From Bacteroidota bacterium (GTDB taxonomy: Bacteria > Bacteroidota > Bacteroidia > Sphingobacteriales > Sphingobacteriaceae): DNA of 5,403 nucleotides. Positions 1 to 5,403 of this stretch are shown piece by piece. Position 1 is the stretch's first letter. The number at the start of each line of letters is the position of its first letter. The notes under the pieces are model-generated. The model did no database searches. It had not been told where the DNA came from and saw only the letters and a program-made list of their open reading frames with translations. The position numbers and the translations under genes are program-made. The stretch is from assembly GCA_013288465.1 (NCBI GenBank), contig JABDBT010000121.1, positions 1-5,403 of the forward strand, in the 5' to 3' direction.

Positions 1-22
1 AGCGTTTGGGATAGCTGAATGA

Positions 23-3000
23 ATGTATCCCTATATATACCCTATTAACCTGTATGGCCTGGCCTCCATAGGAACCTTGTTCCCGGGGCTGACGCTCGCG
101 CTGCTTTTAGCATTCTCAAAAAGACCTGGTCAAACCGCCAACCTGTTTTTAAGCTCGGCCTTAACCGTGATCGTATTGAGGACCGGCGGGCTTACCCCGT
201 TTTTCTTGCCGGCAGCGGGCCCGCTGTTGTATTTTTATGTACGGCAGTTAACCTTCCCCAATCTGCGATCCCGCCGGAAGGATCTATTGCATTTTTTCCT
301 GCTTGCGGGCTATTGGATGCCAGCATGGCTGGTCTTAATTTCGATTATCATCTATTTGTACCTGTCGCACCAGCTGATTGGGGATTTCTATAGCCGCTTA
401 CGGCCGGTGCTGATGGACAGGCCGCGTTTTGCTTTCAGGCGGCTGGACCGGGCATTATCCCTGCTTAGCTTACTCTGCCTGTTAACGATGTTGAATGATA
501 CTTTCAGTTACGCTATTGCCGTGGCACTGATTGGAATGGCTGCGGAAGTGCTGCTCAAATTGGATAACGGCGCCCAGTTGGCGATGCCAATAACCGATAG
601 ATCGGATGCAAAGGAAAAGGGCCGACGGCTAAAGGAGGCAGTGGCGGCAAATCGCCTCTACGAGGATTGCGAGCTGACTTTGGCCACACTTGCAGTGAAG
701 CTGGCAATCCACCCGCATGACTTATCGCGAATTATTAACCACGGGCTGGAAAAGAACTTCAACGACTTTATTAATGATTTCCGGGTTCGTGAAATTACCC
801 GGAAAATGCAGGACCCGGCGTATGACCGGCTCACTTTACTAGGTATCGCCTATGAGTCGGGATTTAATTCTAAAACAACTTTCAACCGGGTTTTCAAAGA
901 GATAACCGGCAAAACCCCGGTGGGATACAAAGACTACTTAAAAAAAGAAGTACCAAATAATAAGTTGGCACCCCCGCCGGGAATTCGGCTGGTAATATTG
1001 CGTTCGGAAAGCCCGCCGAACTGGGCTCCTATAAAATTAAACCGCAATTATATGGTTAGAAACTATCTAAAGATCGCCTGGAGAAATCTGACTAAAAACA
1101 AGACATCCTCTTTGATTAACATCGGCGGGCTTGCCATGGGTATGGCCGTGGCTATCATGATCGGCTTATGGATAGGGGATGAACTGTCTTACGATAAATC
1201 TTTTAAAAACTACGACCGCATCGCACAGGTGATGCAAAATCAAACCTTTAACGGCATAGTTGGCACAAACGCTTCCATGCCGTTCCCGATGGGTGAACAG
1301 TTGCGAAAAACCTATGGCGGCGATTTTAAATATGTCGTGATGTCGAGCTGGCTAAACGGGCATGTTATAACTATTGGTGATAAAACGGTTGGCTTTAATG
1401 GCAGTTATATGAGCCCCGAAGCGCCTGATCTATTTTCGCTAAAAATGCTTGAAGGCAACAGGAACGCACTGAAAGATCCTTCGTCTATGTTAATTTCTGA
1501 AACCATGGCAAAGGCTTTATTTGGCAATAAGGAAGCTATGGGCAAGATCATTAAGATAGACAGCAAGGGCAGCCTTAAAGTGGCCGGCGTTTATGCGGCA
1601 TTACCGGCTAATACAACATTTGCCGGTATGGACTTTATAGGCCCCTGGGATTATTACATAACCTCCGAAAGCTGGATAAAACCGGTGGAAACCAATTGGG
1701 ACAATAATTCATTCCAGGTATTGGTGCAATTGGCCGACCATGCGGATATCGCTAAAGTGTCTGAAAAAATAAAAAATGTCCGGCTTAATAAGGTGAGTAA
1801 AGAACAGGCGAATATCAAACCGCAAATTTTCCTGCATCCCATGAGCAGGTGGCACCTGCATTCAAATTTTGTAAACGGCGCAGTTTCGGGCGGCAATATC
1901 CAGTATGTAAAACTGGTGGCAGTGATAGGCCTGTTTGTTTTGCTGTTAGCCTGTATCAACTTTATGAACCTGAGTACCGCCCGCAGCGAAAAAAGGGCAA
2001 AAGAAGTAGGTATCCGCAAAACGGTTGGGTCGCTCAGGGGGCAGTTGATCGGCCAGTTTTACAGCGAATCGTTATTGATCGCCGTATTGTCATTTATGGT
2101 GGCCTTAGTGCTGGTATTGCTGATGATGTCTTTTTTTAATCAACTGTCCGGTAAAAACTTAGCTATTTTATGGGGTAGGGCGGCATTTTGGTTAAGCTGT
2201 GCGGGATTTACTTTATTTACCGCTATCATCGCCGGTAGCTATCCTGCTTTATACTTGTCATCTTTTCAGCCGGTTCAGGTGTTAAAGGGTACTTTTAAAG
2301 CAGGCGCGGCGGCCTCCGTTCCGCGTAAGGTGTTGGTTATAATGCAGTTTACGGTGTCCGTTATTTTGATCATCGGCACCATGGTTGTTTTTAAACAGGT
2401 GCAGTTTGCAAAAGAACGTCCCGTAGGTTATAGCCGCGAAGGTTTGATAAATGTGGCCGAGACAAGCAACGATTTTCAAAATCATTTTTATGCGATGCGG
2501 GCAGAATTGCAACAGGCAGGCGTAGTATCAGAAATGGCAGAATCATCAAGCCCGGCTACAGGCGTCAATAATAGCCGGTCTGATATTTCGTGGACGGGGA
2601 AAGACCCTTCAACAGCCGCCTTTGTGAATAACATCCGGGTAACAACACAGTACGGCAAACCAATCGGCTGGAAATTTATGGAGGGACGCGATTTTTCGGA
2701 CAAGTATCTTTCAGATTCGTTAGCCGTGGTACTCAACGAGACGGCTGTAAAATATATGGGCTTTAAAAACCCGCTTGGGCAAATTATAAAAGTGGGGCCG
2801 CGAAACCTTACCGTTATTGGTGTGATAAAAGATATGGTGATGCAATCGCCGTATGAACCGGCCATACAAACTGTTTTTTATATCACCCGCGATGGCTTTG
2901 GCAATATTAATATGCGCATCAACCCTAAGGTGAGCACTCACCAGGCGTTAGCTAAAATTGAAAAGGTTTGCAGGGTGTATGCGCCTTCAACCTTGTTTTA

Positions 3001-3436
3001 TTATGTCTTTGATGACACGCAATATGCCAGAAAATTTGCTACGGAAGAACGGATTGGCAAGCTGGCCGGTTTTTTTGCGCTGCTGGCCATCTTTATTAGC
3101 TGCATAGGCTTGTTTGGTATGGCATCATTTATGGCCGAGCAGCGCACCAAAGAGATAGGCATACGCAAAATATTGGGCGCAACCGTTTTTGGCCTGTGGC
3201 AGTTAATATCAACGGATTTTGTAAAGCTGACAATCATTTCATTGTGCATTGCCATGCCCGTTGCGTATTATTTTATGTATAACTGGCTAAAAAAATTTAC
3301 CTATCGTGCCGATCTTTCCTGGTGGATATTTGCCCTGGCCGCATTTGGTACCTTATTGATCACCTTGCTAACCGTAAGTTATCAAAGTATGAAAGCGGCG
3401 CTGTCTAACCCGGCGGGGAGTCTTCGGTCAGAATAA
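23..3436 (+). CDS. Membrane-anchored AraC-type regulator fused to MacB/FtsX-family ABC transporter permease
   Basis: One uninterrupted 1137-residue frame. The start is the first ATG after an in-frame TGA at 20-22; no clear Shine-Dalgarno is seen. Residues 1-180 are strongly hydrophobic (segments near 10-31, 41-53, 57-74, 88-115, 142-180), with basic patches at 82-86 and 133-143. Residues 212-308 are an AraC-type double helix-turn-helix: LATLAVKLAIHPHDLSRIIN is the first helix pair, and IAYESGFNSKTTFNRVFKEI with TGKTP is the second. A proline-rich linker (309-343) leads to a full MacB-like permease (344-1137, 794 residues). Its membrane helices lie near 364-384, 629-650, 684-705, 725-745, 770-790, 1016-1037, 1068-1086 and 1100-1120, with two periplasmic domains between (about 385-628 and 792-1015). 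The paired FtsX signatures EVGIRKTVG (661-669) and EIGIRKILGA (1044-1053) and the YPALYLSSFQPVQVLKG block (740-756) are intact. The family works with an ABC ATPase in efflux, lipoprotein release or envelope signalling; none is encoded here and the substrate is unknown. Linking regulation to transport is inference. Confidence 0.92.
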   Translation: MYPYIYPINLYGLASIGTLFPGLTLALLLAFSKRPGQTANLFLSSALTVIVLRTGGLTPFFLPAAGPLLYFYVRQLTFPNLRSRRKDLLHFFLLAGYWMPAWLVLISIIIYLYLSHQLIGDFYSRLRPVLMDRPRFAFRRLDRALSLLSLLCLLTMLNDTFSYAIAVALIGMAAEVLLKLDNGAQLAMPITDRSDAKEKGRRLKEAVAANRLYEDCELTLATLAVKLAIHPHDLSRIINHGLEKNFNDFINDFRVREITRKMQDPAYDRLTLLGIAYESGFNSKTTFNRVFKEITGKTPVGYKDYLKKEVPNNKLAPPPGIRLVILRSESPPNWAPIKLNRNYMVRNYLKIAWRNLTKNKTSSLINIGGLAMGMAVAIMIGLWIGDELSYDKSFKNYDRIAQVMQNQTFNGIVGTNASMPFPMGEQLRKTYGGDFKYVVMSSWLNGHVITIGDKTVGFNGSYMSPEAPDLFSLKMLEGNRNALKDPSSMLISETMAKALFGNKEAMGKIIKIDSKGSLKVAGVYAALPANTTFAGMDFIGPWDYYITSESWIKPVETNWDNNSFQVLVQLADHADIAKVSEKIKNVRLNKVSKEQANIKPQIFLHPMSRWHLHSNFVNGAVSGGNIQYVKLVAVIGLFVLLLACINFMNLSTARSEKRAKEVGIRKTVGSLRGQLIGQFYSESLLIAVLSFMVALVLVLLMMSFFNQLSGKNLAILWGRAAFWLSCAGFTLFTAIIAGSYPALYLSSFQPVQVLKGTFKAGAAASVPRKVLVIMQFTVSVILIIGTMVVFKQVQFAKERPVGYSREGLINVAETSNDFQNHFYAMRAELQQAGVVSEMAESSSPATGVNNSRSDISWTGKDPSTAAFVNNIRVTTQYGKPIGWKFMEGRDFSDKYLSDSLAVVLNETAVKYMGFKNPLGQIIKVGPRNLTVIGVIKDMVMQSPYEPAIQTVFYITRDGFGNINMRINPKVSTHQALAKIEKVCRVYAPSTLFYYVFDDTQYARKFATEERIGKLAGFFALLAIFISCIGLFGMASFMAEQRTKEIGIRKILGATVFGLWQLISTDFVKLTIISLCIAMPVAYYFMYNWLKKFTYRADLSWWIFALAAFGTLLITLLTVSYQSMKAALSNPAGSLRSE
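1052..1054 (+). other. Possible internal start codon for a stand-alone permease
   Basis: Residue 344 of the fusion is an ATG starting MVRNYLKIAWRNL, the usual beginning of free-standing Bacteroidota MacB/FtsX permeases. Starting here gives 794 residues, a normal length for that family. The upstream bases are AT-rich (ataaaattaa at 1031-1040) without a purine-rich Shine-Dalgarno, which is not disqualifying in this phylum. Both the fusion and a separate permease could be made. The sequence alone cannot decide, and since the frame stays open across the linker the full fusion is favoured. Confidence 0.3.
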
Positions 3437-3535
3437 AATAAAACCTAAATATCCGCAGGCAACGGTTATTAATTTCGGGCATAGGGCCGGGAGTTAAAAA
3501 AACACCAGTTTTTCCATAATGCTGGTTTATTAGGG

Positions 3536-3570
3536 GCTGCCTTTGAATTAATTCAAGGCAGCTTTTTTTT
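3536..3570 (+). terminator. Rho-independent terminator after the fusion gene
   Basis: GCTGCC (3536-3541) pairs with GGCAGC (3557-3562). Inside them lies the perfect palindrome TTGAATTAATTCAA (3543-3556), with one unpaired T at 3542. Eight T residues follow directly (3563-3570). The stem and U-tract fit a factor-independent terminator closing transcription of the permease fusion about 100 bases after its stop, and isolating it from the next regulator gene. Confidence 0.88.
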
Positions 3571-3646
3571 ACCGGACATCACCGGGTAAAACGCTATTCA
3601 AAGGCGTTCAAACTGGATTTTACTTCGAATATACTGCAGGCAGCCC

Positions 3647-3673
3647 ATGATGCCGGTAAAAATGGCATATTAA
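3647..3673 (+). CDS. Possible 8-codon leader micro-ORF upstream of the AraC gene
   Basis: ATG ATG CCG GTA AAA ATG GCA TAT TAA encodes MMPVKMAY and stops four bases before the ATG of the downstream regulator, in another frame. Its ATGCCGGTAnnAATG core matches 13 of 15 bases at the start of the regulator itself (MPVRM). It could be a regulatory leader peptide or simply the trace of a small duplication. No conservation evidence is available, so this is only a candidate. Confidence 0.15.
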   Translation: MMPVKMAY

Positions 3674-3692
3674 GGGGATGCCGGTACGAATG
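3650..3692 (+). repeat. Short direct repeat spanning the AraC gene start
   Basis: ATGCCGGTAAAAATG at 3650-3664 and ATGCCGGTACGAATG at 3678-3692 differ at two of 15 positions and are 28 bases apart. The second copy includes the assigned start codon and the alternative in-frame ATG at 3690. The repeat looks like a local duplication, and it makes the exact translation start less certain. Confidence 0.6.
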
Positions 3693-4463
3693 ATCAGCGA
3701 CCCCATAGCGCAGGGGCAATGGCTCCGGGCCAGCCGCTCCCGCGAAGCAGGCTTATGCTGGGCGGGCGGAACCGGCACCCTGCGGCTCCAGGGACGGGAA
3801 CTGGACTGGTTGCCTGCCCGGGTATTTTTATTGCACCCCGGCCAACACCGCCAGGTCGTTCGCCCGCCCGGAACCCTTTACCTGGTCGTTTTTGAAGAAT
3901 GGGTGCTGCGGCAGTTTTTGGCCGAGCGGCCAAAGGCTCTCGGCCTTGCCTTATTTCAGCCCCTGGCCGCCCATCATTATACCGATATCCCGCAATCCTT
4001 GATCCCGGTGCTGCTTGCCCTTACCCGGGCCATGGAACAACTCCAGGACCAGCACGGCTGGCAGGCAAAGGCCAGCCTGCTGTATGCCCTGTTCGACCAG
4101 TTGTTGCTCGCTGGTTTAAGCAGCGGCCAGGCCGGACCCGGCGAGGCTGAAATACTTGGCCGCTTGTACCGGCTGGTGCGCCGGAATTATCCCGAACAAC
4201 GGGAAGCCTCTTTTTACGCCAGGGAACTGGGGGTGGGCGTACGAAAGCTGAACAAGCTGCTCGGTCGCATAACAGGGGAGGGGGTCACTGCGCTCGTAAT
4301 GGGCGAACTGCTGGCCGAAAGCGAACGGTTGCTGATTTATACCGACCGGCCCGTCCGGCAGATCAGCTGGGAACTGGGCTTTGGCAGCCCGGCGCATTTT
4401 TCCACTTTTTTCCGCAGGCGGAAAGGCGTGGGACCGAACGCCTTCCGCAAAAAGATGCGCTAA
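3678..4463 (+). CDS. AraC-family transcriptional regulator
   Basis: A 261-residue soluble protein with no membrane segments. The C-terminal ~90 residues are a typical AraC/XylS double helix-turn-helix: ASFYARELGVGVRKLNKLLG (177-196) with ITGEGV is the first unit; PVRQISWELGFGSPAHFSTF (225-244), then FRRRKGVGPNAFR, is the second and more conserved unit. Residues 1-150 are a probable ligand-sensing or dimerisation domain, with cupin-like features such as LLHPGQHRQV at 51-60; the ligand cannot be told. The start at 3678 is the first ATG in frame. AAGGGG abuts it directly, so the in-frame ATG at 3690 (residue 5), 12 bases beyond the GGGG, is a reasonable alternative. Hand-counted lines are GC-rich (46/60 at 3721-3780, 37/60 at 4321-4380), against about 40% in sampled permease lines, which may mean a different history. 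No target gene follows on the same strand. The family is clear; the function is unknown. Confidence 0.93.
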   Translation: MPVRMISDPIAQGQWLRASRSREAGLCWAGGTGTLRLQGRELDWLPARVFLLHPGQHRQVVRPPGTLYLVVFEEWVLRQFLAERPKALGLALFQPLAAHHYTDIPQSLIPVLLALTRAMEQLQDQHGWQAKASLLYALFDQLLLAGLSSGQAGPGEAEILGRLYRLVRRNYPEQREASFYARELGVGVRKLNKLLGRITGEGVTALVMGELLAESERLLIYTDRPVRQISWELGFGSPAHFSTFFRRRKGVGPNAFRKKMR

Positions 4464-4464
4464 G

Positions 4465-4518
4465 GCCAACTTTTGGTGCAGGATAGCCAACTTTGGCAAG
4501 TCCGCAGCCCGGAACTTT
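4465..4518 (+). repeat. Three AACTTT-centred direct repeats, candidate AraC-type operator
   Basis: GCCAACTTTTGG (4465-4476) and GCCAACTTTGGC (4486-4497) share nine identical bases, exactly 21 bp start to start. A weaker third copy, CCGGAACTTTACC (4509-4521), places AACTTT at 4513-4518, 24 bp further on. Each of the first two can also fold as a tiny CCAA/TTGG hairpin. Known AraC-type proteins often bind direct half-sites about two helical turns (21 bp) apart. The position two bases past the regulator's stop makes an operator role plausible, but binding is inferred only. Confidence 0.4.
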
Positions 4519-4525
4519 ACCCTAC

Positions 4526-4542
4526 CCCGGGATAGTCCCGGG
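4526..4542. repeat. Perfect 7-bp inverted repeat
   Basis: CCCGGGA (4526-4532) and TCCCGGG (4536-4542) are perfect reverse complements around TAG. No T-run follows on either side, so it is not a standard terminator. It could be a protein-binding palindrome or an RNA hairpin in the 3' untranslated region of the AraC gene. Confidence 0.5.
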
Positions 4543-4572
4543 TGTACGTTCTTGGAAAGAAAGACAATAATG

Positions 4573-4604
4573 AAAGGGGAGCCGGAACCGGCTCCCCTTT
4601 TTTT
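4573..4604 (+). terminator. Terminator shared by convergent genes
   Basis: AAAGGGGAGCCGG (4573-4585) pairs perfectly with CCGGCTCCCCTTT (4588-4600) around AA, giving a very stable GC-rich stem of up to 13 bp with a run of seven T (4598-4604). It is well placed to end the AraC transcript about 110 bases after its stop. The stop codon of the convergent minus-strand gene (4603-4605) touches the T-run. The minus-strand transcript would form the same hairpin but be followed by a poorer T-tract (TTTCATTATT), so termination is strongest on the plus strand and possibly works both ways. Confidence 0.88.
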
Positions 4605-4917
4605 AGGGCGCTTTATAAGGCAGCCGGAACCTTTCACTGTGAAAGATCATCTCCCGCCATTCCCAGAACCGCCAGGGCCGGATGGTAAAAGTGCGGTACA
4701 AATTATTATCGCCCCGGTCTTTTTCCGGGTGCCGGCAAAGGAAGCCGCCATAAGTCATCAGGCAAGCGGTAAAGCTGAAACCCTTGCCCGCCTCTTCACT
4801 ATAGGTAAAGCTGCCGTCTGCGTTGCTGTAGGTGTAATTTTCCTGCAGGAAAAAATCCCAGAGCGGCAGGTTACTGACCAGGATAATTACGCCAATGATA
4901 ATGAATGTCTTTTTCAT
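4603..4917 (-). CDS. Small single-pass membrane protein of unknown function
   Basis: 104 residues starting MKKTFIIIGVIILVSNLPLW, a basic tip followed by a hydrophobic stretch (about 4-20). This is either an inner-membrane anchor or an uncleaved signal sequence; there is no lipobox cysteine. The rest is soluble and probably periplasmic: an aromatic/acidic part (ENYTYSNADGSFTYSEEAGKG, about 26-46), cysteines at 52 and 61, and an aromatic-basic block YRTFTIRPWRFWEW (74-87) ahead of HSERFRLPY. The start lies eight bases after the stop of the upstream minus-strand gene, so the two are probably co-transcribed and may be translationally coupled; no Shine-Dalgarno is visible. I believe similar small proteins with the PWRFWEW block occur in other Sphingobacteriaceae, but this is memory, not a search. 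An immunity or accessory role for the upstream hydrolase-like protein is possible. Confidence 0.75.
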   Translation of the reverse strand: MKKTFIIIGVIILVSNLPLWDFFLQENYTYSNADGSFTYSEEAGKGFSFTACLMTYGGFLCRHPEKDRGDNNLYRTFTIRPWRFWEWREMIFHSERFRLPYKAP

Positions 4918-4925
4918 AAGTCAAA

Positions 4926-5403
4926 TTAATTACAAGCGCCGTGACTTTGCGGAATATTTCCGCCATTGGTATTAACGCCGGGTTGCCCCTGCATATTTTG
5001 GATAGTGCTGCCCATTGCAGCCGGGGTATTGGCATATTCAACGCTAAGCGTCGCGCCGTTAAAACCGACTATGCCCCTGGCACTGGGCGCCTGGAGGCCC
5101 GCGTAGGTAAAAGCGCCGATAACAAAGTCGGTGCAATTAAAACTCGTCAGGTCATAGGTAGCCGGCGGACTGGAAATATAATTGGCCAGGTAAGCAAACT
5201 GGGTCGCATTCACATTATAGGAAATACTGACATCATAAGCAACAGCACTGTTGTCCAGCACTTTCGAAGGCGCATATACTTTACTGTAACCCGTGGCATT
5301 GGGATAGAAACCGACCGTTTGCGTGATGGTCGTGCCGCTATTGGTTTTGGTCAGCCCAATGGCGGTATGGCCCACGGAATTTGGCCCGATATCAAAGGAC
5401 GTG
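4926..5403 (-). CDS. Partial protein with C-terminal papain-like (permuted NlpC/P60-type) hydrolase domain
   Basis: The frame is open from the right edge to the TAA at 4926-4928, giving 158 complete codons plus a partial one. The 5' part lies outside the window. A GTG at 5375-5373 could be called as a start, but the residues before it (TSFDIGPNS) run straight into the domain, so the gene most likely begins further upstream. Visible motifs: GHTAIGL with a His at 5367-5369, a beta-rich middle (TVGFYP, YDVSISYNVNATQFAYLANY), then FNCTDFVIGAF with a Cys at 5133-5135. His before Cys, with the Cys opening a helix (NCTDFV), is the order in circularly permuted papain-like folds such as LRAT/YiiX-type members of the NlpC/P60 superfamily. 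These are amidases, peptidases or acyltransferases. The tail is Gly/Asn-rich, ending SHGACN. Substrate and location are unknown; an envelope or secreted enzyme or an effector domain are possibilities. It probably heads an operon with the small membrane protein gene. Confidence 0.75.
   Translation of the reverse strand, partial: TSFDIGPNSVGHTAIGLTKTNSGTTITQTVGFYPNATGYSKVYAPSKVLDNSAVAYDVSISYNVNATQFAYLANYISSPPATYDLTSFNCTDFVIGAFTYAGLQAPSARGIVGFNGATLSVEYANTPAAMGSTIQNMQGQPGVNTNGGNIPQSHGACN

Noticed and set aside
1..22. An open frame ending in TGA at 20-22 (possible end of an upstream gene, ...AFGIAE) touching the ATG at 23
   Set aside because: Only six codons are visible, far too little to tell a gene end from chance.
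1654..2019. Minus-strand 121-codon open frame inside the permease
   Set aside because: It lies antisense to the conserved permease domain, has no recognisable motifs, and is best explained as a shadow. The same goes for the frames at 1849-2139, 2282-2512, 2488-2865, 2720-2941 and 3001-3255.
3504..3526. ACCAG/CTGGT hairpin next to an A-run, a possible minus-strand terminator
   Set aside because: Only a 5-bp stem with a 13-base loop, and no minus-strand gene ends there.
3694..3933. Minus-strand open frame opposite the AraC gene, and plus-strand frame 3899-4150
   Set aside because: High GC in the regulator gene lengthens stop-free shadows. The translations are Pro/Gly/Ala/Arg-rich with no domain, while the regulator frame has a clear AraC fold.
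4116..4637. Minus-strand 173-codon open frame
   Set aside because: It runs antisense through the AraC DNA-binding domain and across the shared terminator hairpin; no domain is seen.
4381..4929. Plus-strand 182-codon open frame, including an ATG at 4570 preceded by GGAAAG
   Set aside because: It starts inside the AraC HTH, reads through a strong terminator hairpin and lies antisense to the small membrane protein gene. The purine-rich bases before 4570 look like a ribosome site, but the following codons are the terminator stem.
5373..5375. GTG as the true start of the hydrolase-like gene
   Set aside because: The frame remains open to the window edge, the catalytic His motif would lie at residue 3, and no ribosome site is visible, so a start outside the window is more likely.
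1..5403. CRISPR array, tRNA/rRNA, insertion-sequence ends, integrase or attachment sites
   Set aside because: No regularly spaced repeats, no RNA-gene signatures, no transposase-like protein and no paired terminal inverted repeats were seen.

Overview
The window reads as chromosomal DNA of a Bacteroidota bacterium, most likely Sphingobacteriaceae (Mucilaginibacter/Pedobacter-like). Three things suggest this: an orphan MacB/FtsX-type permease whose start (MVRNYLKIAWRNL) is typical of that phylum, AraC regulators of the Bacteroidota style, and starts without convincing Shine-Dalgarno sequences. The genus is inferred from remembered family resemblance, not from a search.

Layout. (1) 23-3436 (+): a single 1137-residue frame. 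It joins a membrane-anchored AraC-type regulator (several hydrophobic segments, then a double helix-turn-helix) to a complete eight-helix MacB/FtsX permease. An internal ATG at 1052 would give the permease alone at normal family length. (2) 3437-3677: an intergenic stretch with a strong rho-independent terminator (3536-3570), then a short leader holding small repeats and a micro-ORF that resembles the start of the next gene. (3) 3678-4463 (+): a GC-rich 261-residue AraC-family regulator. (4) 4464-4602: an intergenic stretch with three copies of an AACTTT-centred repeat (the first two 21 bp apart), a CCCGGGA/TCCCGGG hairpin, and a terminator shared with the convergent gene. (5) Two minus-strand genes read in from the right edge. 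The first is the C-terminal part of a protein with a His-then-Cys papain-like (permuted NlpC/P60-type) domain (4926-5403, cut by the window). Eight bases after it comes a 104-residue single-pass membrane protein (4603-4917).

How the genes may work together. The fusion protein would hold a DNA-binding domain in the cytoplasm between two membrane parts, physically joining transcription control to an export/efflux or lipoprotein-type permease. No ABC ATPase is present in the window, so the energy-supplying partner would be encoded elsewhere. The second AraC gene is separate, with its own terminator, and has no obvious co-directional target downstream; the repeats after it may be its operator. 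The minus-strand pair looks like an operon, and an enzyme-plus-membrane-partner or toxin-immunity relationship is possible but unproven. The most interesting items are the AraC-permease fusion, the repeats behind the second AraC gene, and the hydrolase/membrane-protein pair.
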